A stretch of 64,000 bases of DNA from the NCBI RefSeq assembly GCF_905175385.1, contig NZ_HG992749.1, positions 558,001-622,000 on the forward strand, given 5' to 3'. Within the stretch, counting starts at the first letter, position 1; each line of letters opens with the position of its first letter. The DNA is from Vibrio sp. B1FLJ16. Its GTDB lineage: Bacteria; Pseudomonadota; Gammaproteobacteria; Enterobacterales; Vibrionaceae. Shown here one piece after another: positions 28,615 to 39,288 of this stretch. The notes under the pieces are model-generated. The model saw nothing but the letters and a program-made list of their open reading frames with translations, did no database searches and was not told where the DNA came from. The translations under genes were made by a program, and so were the position numbers.

Positions 28615-29616
28615 TTAGTTCACCTCTTGGAAGAATTGACGAGAAACCGCGGTTTCTGGGTCTAGCTTACTAAGGTCAAGACCTTGCGCTTCCGCTGTCC
28701 ATTTCCAGGTTTCATTTAAACGATCAGGAGTAAATACGCCCACGCCGTCTTTTTCGGAGACTTCGTTCATAACCAAACTACGAATGGACTTGATGGTATC
28801 GGTGGCTTGCGCAGCGTCGACCTCCGGCACCATCTTATTTACAGCAGCACCGCTTTGCTCTGGATTTTTCCACGTGTATTCGACTGCTTTTGCATAAGCT
28901 TTAACGAATCGCTTAACTACGTCTGGGCTTTGTGACATGAATTTGTCGCTGGCGATGATTGATGATGAGTAGAAGTCAAGACCTGCATCATACCAAGGCA
29001 GTACAGTGAGCTTTTTGCCTGCTTGCTCCGCTTGCTGTGAGTTTTTAACGCGATCTGTCATCCACGAAATCATCACATCAGACTGCCCGGTTATCAGCAT
29101 CGGATTAAGTGCGCCGGGATCGGCTTTAAGAACTTTTACGCTGTTCTCATCAATACCATTTTTCTTAAGCATGATTGGCAGAAAAACGTTCGCAGAAGTA
29201 AACGGAGAAGTGACGATCGTTTTACCTGCGACATCTTTAACTGACTTCACACCAGAACTATCAAGTGCGTAGAAAGCATAAGGCGCCTTATTAAAGGTTG
29301 AGTAAACGGCTTTTACCGGCACATTATCATTTGCTTTTGCGACCATCAGAGCCACGATGTCTGCAGAACCAATGTCGGCTGTGCCTGTCGCGACTTTAGT
29401 TATTGCATCTGTAGAGCCTTTACCGCCCAGAATAGTTACATCCAGATCCTCGTCTGCAAAGAACCCTTGTTGAACCCCAACGAATATCGGAGCTTTATCG
29501 CCTCCAGGTAACCAGTCAAGCTGGAAAGTTACTTTATCTGCTGCAAGGCTACTTCCTGAAGCGCATAGCAAAGATAATGAAAGGGCAAGTTTGTTTAATT
29601 TTGAAATAGTTTTCAT
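28615..29616 (-). CDS. NMT1/THI5-like substrate-binding protein of the ABC importer
   Basis: The 333-residue periplasmic binding protein has a signal peptide of MKTISKLNKLALSLSLLCAS type with cleavage near SSLAA. The NMT1/SsuA-like fold is seen in VTFQLDWLPGGDKAPIFVGV, FFADEDLDVTILGGKGST and GTADIGSADIVALMVAKAND. It leads the operon SBP-ATPase-permease-deaminase (29616 to 26478, gaps of 2, 24 and 8 bases). Such proteins bind small heterocycles including HMP precursors. The leader RNA type is named after the NMT1 domain it often precedes, which supports a purine-related ligand such as xanthine, urate or a close analogue. Confidence 0.88.
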   Translation of the reverse strand: MKTISKLNKLALSLSLLCASGSSLAADKVTFQLDWLPGGDKAPIFVGVQQGFFADEDLDVTILGGKGSTDAITKVATGTADIGSADIVALMVAKANDNVPVKAVYSTFNKAPYAFYALDSSGVKSVKDVAGKTIVTSPFTSANVFLPIMLKKNGIDENSVKVLKADPGALNPMLITGQSDVMISWMTDRVKNSQQAEQAGKKLTVLPWYDAGLDFYSSSIIASDKFMSQSPDVVKRFVKAYAKAVEYTWKNPEQSGAAVNKMVPEVDAAQATDTIKSIRSLVMNEVSEKDGVGVFTPDRLNETWKWTAEAQGLDLSKLDPETAVSRQFFQEVN

Positions 29617-29691
29617 AGTTACTCCGTGTCTTCCTTTTCACTTTCTCTAAAGGCGTGACCGTATTTTTGATTACGCAGCTTTAGGTTAACT

Positions 29692-29743
29692 ATGAGCAAT
29701 GTCCCGATACTTTTTAGCTTGGTATCTAACCGCTTCTACTCAC
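29692..29743 (-). promoter_or_regulatory. NMT1-motif (xanthine/urate) riboswitch candidate, copy B
   Basis: Leader of the importer operon, minus strand: GTGAG-TAGAAGCGGTTA, P2 GATAC/GTATC, GGGACATTG-CTCAT; P1 is GUGAG/CUCAU. The P1 3' strand and following bases (TCATAGTTA, 29695-29687) are an exact 9-base complement of TAACTATGA (29621-29613), which contains the start codon of the binding-protein gene. Either P1 or a start-codon-masking helix can form, the same logic as in copy A. Confidence 0.8.
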
Positions 29744-29864
29744 GCTTTCATTTAACAATTAGCAAACAATGTGCCATGGATGGAAAGTAACCAATATGAT
29801 TTCATGTAACTTGTGTTTAACAAACGGTTTACCTTGGCCTCTGGTGGTGCTAACGCATAAAGCG

Positions 29865-30023
29865 TTGTATACAAAAAGTGCACATTCAGAGTTTTTACTT
29901 AAGGTATATTGCACTTAATCTGTGCATCTTGACCTTAAAAACAACATTTTGGTGCACTTTACGCAAGCTAGGCGCTGGTTAGGAGGTACTTTTAAGGTGG
30001 TGTAGTAATTGCATTGTATACAG
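29865..30023. promoter_or_regulatory. Divergent promoter region with two TTGTATAC palindromes
   Basis: TTGTATACAA (29865-29874) is a perfect palindrome and TTGTATACAG (30014-30023) nearly so. Both lie between the importer operon and the amidohydrolase gene, with several GTGCA(C/T) words between them. Such palindromes are typical half-site pairs of GntR-family repressors. No regulator gene is adjacent, so the binding protein is unknown. Confidence 0.45.
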
Positions 30024-30065
30024 AATGATACATGGGAGTGGTGGATATACTCCCTCATATATTAA

Positions 30066-30110
30066 TTGAGTAGAAGCGGTCAGAAGTTAATTCTCCGGGA
30101 CATTGCTCAA
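30066..30110 (+). promoter_or_regulatory. NMT1-motif (xanthine/urate) riboswitch candidate, copy C
   Basis: Leader of the amidohydrolase gene: TTGAG-TAGAAGCGGTCA, a short P2 AGAA/TTCT, GGGACATTG-CTCAA; P1 is UUGAG/CUCAA. It is directly followed by AAGGTC/GACCTT (30111-30126), whose stem abuts P1. The link to the ribosome site (AAGGAAATTTAC before ATG 30178) is less obvious than in copies A and B, so the expression platform here is uncertain. Confidence 0.78.
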
Positions 30111-30177
30111 AGGTCAATCGACCTTGGTTGTCTTAATGAAGATGAGATAACGATTGTTCATTGAAAAGGAAATTTAC

Positions 30178-31539
30178 ATGAACTACTTAATTAAAAATGC
30201 TAATAGCGTGTTTTCTTCTAAACAGGATGTGCAGGATATACGGATTCAGAACGGCGTCATCACTGAGTTAGGTCAGAATCTAGCTCCTAACTACAGTGAG
30301 AAGCTGGTTGATGCGACAAATTGTGTTGTCTATCCGGGGCTGGTAAATACTCACCATCATATTGCTCAGTCAATATTAAAGGGAATTCCGGCTGGCATTA
30401 ATCATGGTTTAGGTGACTGGCTGGCGAGCGTCCCGTATCGCTATTGGCCTCAAATTACCCCTGAGATTATGTATTCAGCTGCTAAGTTAGGTTTTTATGA
30501 GTTACTCCGCTCCGGAGCTACAACCTGTGCTGACCATCATTACCTCTATCATGCGAACTCCAGCCAGGAGCTAGAAGATGTCCTTTGGCAGGCGGCTGAT
30601 GAAATGGGGATTCGCTTAGTATTATGCCGAGGTGGGGCAACCGTAAAAGGAACACATAAAGGATTGGCAAAAGCGGGCGTTATTCCCGAATCTGCAGAAC
30701 AGATGATTTCACGCTTAGATCATACTCGGAGCCGTTACCATCAGGAAGGGGGAGCCGCAATGCGTAAATTGGTGGTTGCTCCGACCACGATTGCTCACTC
30801 TGCGACGCCATCTGATCTCAAGTTGACGGCTGAATATGCTAGAAGTCAGAAACTAAGAATGCACTCTCATCTATTAGAGGTGAAGTTTGATAATGAGCAA
30901 GCTTTAGCTAAATACGGCATGAGCGCGGTTGAGTTCGCTCAAAGCTGCGACTGGCTGGGCGAGGACGTGTGGTTTGCTCATTTGGTTCAGGTAAGTGAAA
31001 AAGATATCCAGCTATTAGCAGAAACCAAAACAGGTATAGCTCATTGTCCGACTTCTAACTGTCGCTTAGGGAGTGGGATTGCTCCTGTCATTGATATGGC
31101 GAAAGCGGGTATGCCAATTTCTCTGGGAGTGGATGGCTCTGCATCTGCAGAGTCAGGGTCGATGTTACAAGAACTAAATCTGACTTGGTTAATACACAGA
31201 GCGCAAAATGGGCCTGATGCTACAACATTGGAAGAAGTCGTTAAATGGGGCAGTAAAGGCGGAGCTGATATTTTAGGTCTTACAGATGTGGGGGAGATTA
31301 AAGAAGGTTATGCAGCAGATCTCGTTCTTTATGATTTGAATCAGCCACGTTTATCTGGCTGTCACTCTTCACTAATGGCTCCAATCATGTGTGGTGAACC
31401 TGCATCTGTTAAAGTGAGCTTTGTAAATGGACGGATTGTCTACCAGCAAGAACATGACGCTCAGTACGGCTATTTAGTCGAAGAAGTAAGAAAATCGATC
31501 GCTGAACTTAATCAACGTGTGGCGAAAATAGAGTCATAA
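30178..31539 (+). CDS. Amidohydrolase, 8-oxoguanine deaminase-like (TRZ/ATZ family)
   Basis: The 453-residue cytosolic metal-dependent hydrolase has the metal site HxH (His59, His61) in PGLVNTHHHIAQSI, then RMHSHLLE, IAHCPTSNCRLGSGIAP and the catalytic Asp region SLGVDGSASAESGSMLQEL. A small beta domain is split between both ends (NYLIKNANSVFSS; GYAADLVLYDL). These features match bacterial 8-oxoguanine deaminases of the SsnA/TRZ group, which make urate from 8-oxoguanine. I chose ATG at 30178 because AAGGAAATTTAC precedes it. It is divergent from the importer operon and carries riboswitch copy C. Other guanine- or isocytosine-type substrates are possible. Confidence 0.85.
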   Translation: MNYLIKNANSVFSSKQDVQDIRIQNGVITELGQNLAPNYSEKLVDATNCVVYPGLVNTHHHIAQSILKGIPAGINHGLGDWLASVPYRYWPQITPEIMYSAAKLGFYELLRSGATTCADHHYLYHANSSQELEDVLWQAADEMGIRLVLCRGGATVKGTHKGLAKAGVIPESAEQMISRLDHTRSRYHQEGGAAMRKLVVAPTTIAHSATPSDLKLTAEYARSQKLRMHSHLLEVKFDNEQALAKYGMSAVEFAQSCDWLGEDVWFAHLVQVSEKDIQLLAETKTGIAHCPTSNCRLGSGIAPVIDMAKAGMPISLGVDGSASAESGSMLQELNLTWLIHRAQNGPDATTLEEVVKWGSKGGADILGLTDVGEIKEGYAADLVLYDLNQPRLSGCHSSLMAPIMCGEPASVKVSFVNGRIVYQQEHDAQYGYLVEEVRKSIAELNQRVAKIES

Positions 31540-31586
31540 GCCTAGTCTTTGTCTATAGAATCCTCAAGTTGATGGTTATTTAAACG

Positions 31587-31617
31587 TTCAGTCTAAAAAT
31601 GTCTTTTTTAGACTGAA
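31587..31617. promoter_or_regulatory. Perfect A/T-rich inverted repeat just upstream of rrn P1
   Basis: TTCAGTCTAAAAA and TTTTTTAGACTGAA form a 13-pair hairpin with a 4-base loop, ending 6 bases before the rrn -35 box. It may terminate the amidohydrolase transcript. Its A/T tracts also lie where an rRNA promoter UP element would sit. Confidence 0.6.
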
Positions 31618-31623
31618 TTCCCC

Positions 31624-31651
31624 TTGCCAAGTCAATTTTTCGCCCTATAAT
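31624..31651 (+). promoter_or_regulatory. rRNA operon promoter P1
   Basis: TTGCCA, a 16-base spacer and perfect TATAAT are followed by the GC-rich discriminator (TCGCCTCC) expected of a stringently controlled rRNA promoter. Confidence 0.8.
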
Positions 31652-31739
31652 TCGCCTCCGTTGTCTCGCTAAGCGAAGCAATATAACAAGGCGGTTGAGT
31701 TAAAAAAATAACTCACAGAGAAATAACTGAAAAAAGTGT

Positions 31740-31767
31740 TTGACACCAAAAGTTATCTCGCTAAAAT
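31740..31767 (+). promoter_or_regulatory. rRNA operon promoter P2
   Basis: Perfect TTGACA, a 16-base spacer and TAAAAT, about 265 bases upstream of mature 16S and 116 bases downstream of P1. Confidence 0.8.
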
Positions 31768-31800
31768 GGCCGTCCGATTTGAGCAAGCCTCAGTCGAAAA

Positions 31801-31813
31801 GCTCTTTAACAAT
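31801..31813 (+). promoter_or_regulatory. boxA antitermination site of the rrn leader
   Basis: GCTCTTTAACAAT matches the NusB-S10 boxA core and recurs upstream of 23S at 33916. Confidence 0.8.
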
Positions 31814-32032
31814 ATAGACCTATCAATCTGTGTGGGCACTCGTTGATGATAATCCAATTAGAAATTTCTCTTAATAAAGAGGGGTTTCAAATTAGGTTTC
31901 AATGAACTGAGTGACCAATCAAGTCTTCGGACTTGGCACAGTCAATTCATTATCGTTCTGTTGGAACGATAATAGCTTTAAAATTACTTTTGTAGTTTTG
32001 AAGTCAGTATTCATTGAGCCGAACAAAACTTT

Positions 32033-33585
<1,553 letters not shown>

Positions 33586-33682
33586 TACGATGATTACTCA
33601 CGATGAGTGTCCACACAGATTGATATGGTTTAGATTCAGAGCAAAAAATTGGTTCTGCATAAAATGCAAAGCAATTTTATGT

Positions 33683-33758
33683 GGGGCTATAGCTCAGCTG
33701 GGAGAGCGCTTCGCTGGCAGCGAAGAGGTCATCGGTTCGATCCCGATTAGCTCCACCA
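33683..33758 (+). tRNA. tRNA-Ala (anticodon GGC)
   Basis: This 76-base cloverleaf has acceptor GGGGCTA/TAGCTCC with the alanine identity pair G3-U70. The anticodon stem is CTTCG/CGAAG around loop CTGGCAG (anticodon GGC), the T arm is ATCGG-TTCGATC-CCGAT, and CCA is encoded. It sits in the 16S-23S spacer before tRNA-Glu; the more usual spacer alanine tRNA has anticodon TGC. Confidence 0.95.
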
Positions 33759-33769
33759 CTGATTTTTGT

Positions 33770-33845
33770 GTCCCGTTCGTCTAGAGGCCTAGGACACCGC
33801 CCTTTCACGGCGGTAACAGGGGTTCGACTCCCCTACGGGATACCA
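33770..33845 (+). tRNA. tRNA-Glu (anticodon TTC)
   Basis: This 76-base tRNA has anticodon stem CCGCC/GGCGG around CTTTCAC (anticodon TTC) and an encoded CCA end. Acceptor GTCCCGT pairs with ACGGGAT and has a G-U first pair. It lies 11 bases after tRNA-Ala in the 16S-23S spacer. Confidence 0.96.
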
Positions 33846-33915
33846 TCTTTAAGCGCACTTTCTTCGAAATAGAAAGCAGAGTGCTTTTAAAAATGGTTAC
33901 TTCATTGAAGTGATT

Positions 33916-33928
33916 TGCTCTTTAACAA
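33916..33928 (+). promoter_or_regulatory. boxA site in the 16S-23S spacer
   Basis: TGCTCTTTAACAA repeats the leader boxA and lies about 220 bases before 23S, the normal position for antitermination through 23S. Confidence 0.75.
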
Positions 33929-34149
33929 TTTGGAAAGCTGACAAAGTAATCTTTATGATTACTTGTAAAGTTCTCAAAGTATTCATGTATTTGAATACAA
34001 CTAAAAACACATTCAAGTGTTCTTGGGAATAACATCAATGATGTTATTCATATTTGAGTACGGAAAAATCGAAATGTCTCTCGCTCATTCAAATAATGAG
34101 AGACAACTTTGGTTGTTTAACGTCAATTCGAAACTTCTTCGGGTTGTAT

Positions 34150-37041
<2,892 letters not shown>

Positions 37042-37133
37042 ACAACACCCAAGGGGTTTTGATGGACTCAATAAAAGAACATTGAATGTGTAAGAACGAG
37101 AATTAAAAAAACAGCTTTCCAGATTAAAGAATT

Positions 37134-37253
37134 TGCTTGGCGGCCATAGCGTTTTGGACCCACCTGATTCCATTCCGAACTCAGAAGTGAAACAAAACAG
37201 CGCCGATGGTAGTGTGGGGTTTCCCCATGTGAGAGTAGGACATCGCCAGGCTT
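37134..37253 (+). rRNA. rrf: 5S ribosomal RNA
   Basis: About 120 bases from TGCTTGGCGGCC to GCCAGGCTT, with the conserved CCGAACTCAGAAGTGAAAC and GATGGTAGTGTGGGG segments. It lies about 93 bases after 23S, and the ends pair as the 5S helix I. Confidence 0.96.
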
Positions 37254-37295
37254 TAAATTATGGACATTCGTTGTAATAACGGGTGATACCACTGC

Positions 37296-37372
37296 GGAGT
37301 GGTAGTTCAGTTGGTTAGAATACCGGCCTGTCACGCCGGGGGTCGCGGGTTCGAGTCCCGTCCACTCCGCCA
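37296..37372 (+). tRNA. tRNA-Asp (anticodon GTC)
   Basis: This 77-base tRNA has anticodon stem CCGGC/GCCGG around CTGTCAC (anticodon GTC), acceptor GGAGTGG/CCACTCC and an encoded CCA. It is an rRNA-operon distal tRNA directly after 5S, as in E. coli rrnC. Confidence 0.97.
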
Positions 37373-37407
37373 CTTATTAGAGAGTCGTCTCGTTAAATAC
37401 GAATTAA

Positions 37408-37484
<77 letters not shown>

Positions 37485-37489
37485 TATTT

Positions 37490-37521
37490 AGGCTCTAGTC
37501 GAAAGGCTAGAGCCTTTTTCG
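37490..37521 (+). terminator. rRNA operon terminator, copy 1
   Basis: AGGCTCTAG/CTAGAGCCT with an 8-base loop plus T5, directly after tRNA-Trp. Confidence 0.9.
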
Positions 37522-37541
37522 TTTATTTGAGTTAAATATTT

Positions 37542-37650
37542 CAATTGGCAGAGCCGCGGATTCCCCGAAACGCCAAAACCAGTGCGTGTTGGGAGCTTGT
37601 AGCAACTCCCATCGAATCTTCGGTGTGCCGACCCAGTCCCTCCCTGTCAT
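37542..37650 (+). pseudogene. Decayed duplicate of tRNA-Trp with insertions
   Basis: Blocks of tRNA-Trp are recognisable in order: CAATTGGCAGAGC (D arm), GCGGATTCC (anticodon 5' side), GCGTGTTGGGAG (variable and T arm) and CGAATCT (T loop), then CCATATTTA-like flank. They are separated by extra segments of about 19, 17 and 20 bases that destroy the acceptor and anticodon stems. The copy is followed by a second copy of the operon terminator, so a segment of tRNA plus terminator was duplicated and then degraded or rearranged. Confidence 0.75.
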
Positions 37651-37655
37651 ATTTA

Positions 37656-37686
37656 AGGCTCTAGTCGAAAGGCTAGAGCTTTTTTC
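37656..37686 (+). terminator. rRNA operon terminator, copy 2
   Basis: AGGCTCTAG ... CTAGAGCT plus T6, almost identical to 37490-37521, including the loop TCGAAAGG and the following CGTTTAT. Confidence 0.88.
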
Positions 37687-37768
37687 GTTTATACGAATGT
37701 CGGATGATATACAACGAACTTGCTGCTATTATCACTGCACAATTTAAATTATGGAAAGCAAGTTTATG

Positions 37769-38098
37769 CCACATTTTCGATTCCGTGCGGTAGAGCCTCA
37801 AACTGTTCAGGCGCTATCAAAGCCTCTGACGGATGAACTGCAACCACTGATTGACTGTCCTCGTGAAGATTTCACTTTTGAATACATCTACACGACATTT
37901 TTTAGCGAAGGTGAAGTCAGCACTGCATACCCGTTTGTAGAAGTTCTTTGGTTTGATCGTGGTCAACAAGTTCAAGATAAGGTAGCTGAAGCAATTACTC
38001 AGCAAGTTAGGGGAATTGTGGGTGAAGATATAGATGTTGCAGTAATATTCACTGTACTTTCCCCGAAAGCTTACTACGATAACGGTGAGTATTACTAA
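37769..38098 (+). CDS. DUF1904 family protein
   Basis: This 109-residue cytosolic protein begins MPHFRFRAVEPQTVQALSKP, the pattern of DUF1904, a small family whose fold resembles the tautomerase/MIF group. I placed the start at ATG 37769, since GGAAAG lies 11 bases upstream; an ATG at 37751 would add six residues. The rest (FTFEYIYTTFFSEGEVSTAY, VEVLWFDRGQQVQDKVAEAI, VAVIFTVLSPKAYYDNGEYY) is continuous and conserved-looking. There is no transmembrane or signal sequence. Function is unknown. It stands alone after the rRNA operon. Confidence 0.78.
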   Translation, partial: PHFRFRAVEPQTVQALSKPLTDELQPLIDCPREDFTFEYIYTTFFSEGEVSTAYPFVEVLWFDRGQQVQDKVAEAITQQVRGIVGEDIDVAVIFTVLSPKAYYDNGEYY

Positions 38099-38683
38099 GG
38101 TGTGGCTTAAGATGCTGAGCCTGATACTTTATTGACTCTGTGCCTCAGCTTCTTTGTATGCGGCTTTGTTGAATTAGCATTTTCCCATCCTTATCTCCAG
38201 TCCCCTTTGATTGTGACTATACCTACGGTTGCCTAAGCTTAAATTATGGAGAGATAGCAGTTTTATGTCAGACTATCTTTACCTTTCTTTCTTCACTTTA
38301 TTGTTCAAAAACGTGAACGCAATTCCATCCGGATGCAAAACACTCATTCATGTTAACTAAATAGTTGTCGAAGGTATCATGTCGATTTTCTAATCTGCAT
38401 TATGAAACTGGATAAGTATCATGGTTTTGTCTACAGTGAGTAATACGAATATAAAAATCAACCACATTAGTTTGGGTGTCATGTTATAGGAACTCTAAAT
38501 AACTAAAGGGTTACAGGTTCTCGGTAGTCTTACCTTTGTTGTTTCAAGTTCTTTTGTCGCGATACTCTTATTTCTACTCAATATGTCTGTCGATTGGTAA
38601 AACTAAAATAGCAACGCAGATATTTGTATTATAAGCGGGGTTAGTTGTACTGCCTGCCAATGGAAGTAATCAAGGATAGAGCC
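38099..38683. other. Gene-free region between the DUF1904 gene and the small hypothetical gene
   Basis: The 585 bases have no credible open frame and no RNA structure that I recognise. At 38162 the bases GGCTTTGTTGAATTAGC resemble the start of IS5/IS903-type terminal repeats, and GGTTGCCTAAG-like words follow, but no transposase fragment or matching second end is visible. It may be a degraded insertion remnant, or nothing. Confidence 0.35.
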
Positions 38684-38992
38684 ATGACTATGATTTGTGC
38701 AAAAGAATTTGCTGAGTGGTTAAGACACAGATTTAGCAGTGAGAGTAAAGGAGTCTTCTTGACCCGAGAAGATATTAATCAACTAACTGGGCGTCAACGT
38801 CTAGACCCCGGGTTTATCAATGATGTGCATTATGAACTGATGCAGTCAGAGATAGCTTTCGTTACTGATACGAGTCGGGAGAATTTTTACTTGGTGCCGG
38901 TGTCGCAAGCACAAAATTGGCGGGAAAGGCTCGAATATCATTTTGAGAAAGAGCTGTACTGCAACATCTACCCTATTGAAAAGTCAGGATGA
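38684..38992 (+). CDS. Conserved hypothetical protein of 102 residues
   Basis: The start is ATG at 38684 (MTMICAKEFAEWLRHRFSSE), chosen because CAAGGATAGAGCC lies just before it. The product is a small, soluble, mixed-charge protein with segments GVFLTREDINQLTGRQRLDP, FINDVHYELMQSEIAFVTDT and NFYLVPVSQAQNWRERLEYH. There is no signal peptide, helix-turn-helix or metal motif that I can name. The coding quality (good ribosome site, terminator directly after) makes it a real gene. Function unknown. Confidence 0.65.
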   Translation: MTMICAKEFAEWLRHRFSSESKGVFLTREDINQLTGRQRLDPGFINDVHYELMQSEIAFVTDTSRENFYLVPVSQAQNWRERLEYHFEKELYCNIYPIEKSG

Positions 38993-38994
38993 AA

Positions 38995-39026
38995 AAGGTT
39001 CAACTTTGCGAGCAGAGTTGAACCTT
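38995..39026. terminator. Bidirectional terminator between the hypothetical gene and yfhL
   Basis: AAGGTTCAACT/AGTTGAACCTT with a 10-base centre lies between convergent genes, 2 and 5 bases from their stop codons. The A run at 38991-38995 gives a T run on the minus strand for yfhL. Confidence 0.75.
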
Positions 39027-39031
39027 ACTGT

Positions 39032-39286
39032 TTACGCTAATCCCTGAATTATCACGAATTTTTCTAGCAATTGCTCTTCCGTTTCAACATGATTCGGGTC
39101 AGTGATAATGCATTTCGTGATAGGACAAACCGACTGACAAGTCGGTTTGTCATAATGACCTTTGCACTCTGTACATAAGTCAGGGTCGATTTCGAAAATA
39201 CTCTCCCCCATGCTGATCGCACCGTTTGGGCACTCTGGATCACACATGTCACAGTTGATGCACTTATCGGTAATGAGTAACGCCAT
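39032..39286 (-). CDS. yfhL: YfhL family 4Fe-4S ferredoxin
   Basis: This 84-residue ferredoxin of the Alvin type binds two 4Fe-4S clusters. The first motif is CINCDMCDPECP (CxxCxxCxxxCP); the second is CTECKGHYDKPTC then CQSVCPITKC, with the enlarged loop between Cys residues that marks the YfhL/Alvin group. It is the second gene after trhP, with two bases between, so the two are translated together. TrhP is a hydroxylation enzyme that depends on iron-sulfur proteins, which makes this ferredoxin a likely electron partner (inference). Confidence 0.92.
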   Translation of the reverse strand: MALLITDKCINCDMCDPECPNGAISMGESIFEIDPDLCTECKGHYDKPTCQSVCPITKCIITDPNHVETEEQLLEKFVIIQGLA

Positions 39287-39288
39287 GA

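Noticed and set aside
38162..38230. IS5/IS903-like terminal sequence GGCTTTGTTGAATTAGC
   Set aside because: Only one end-like word, no opposite end and no transposase remnant; too weak to call an insertion sequence.
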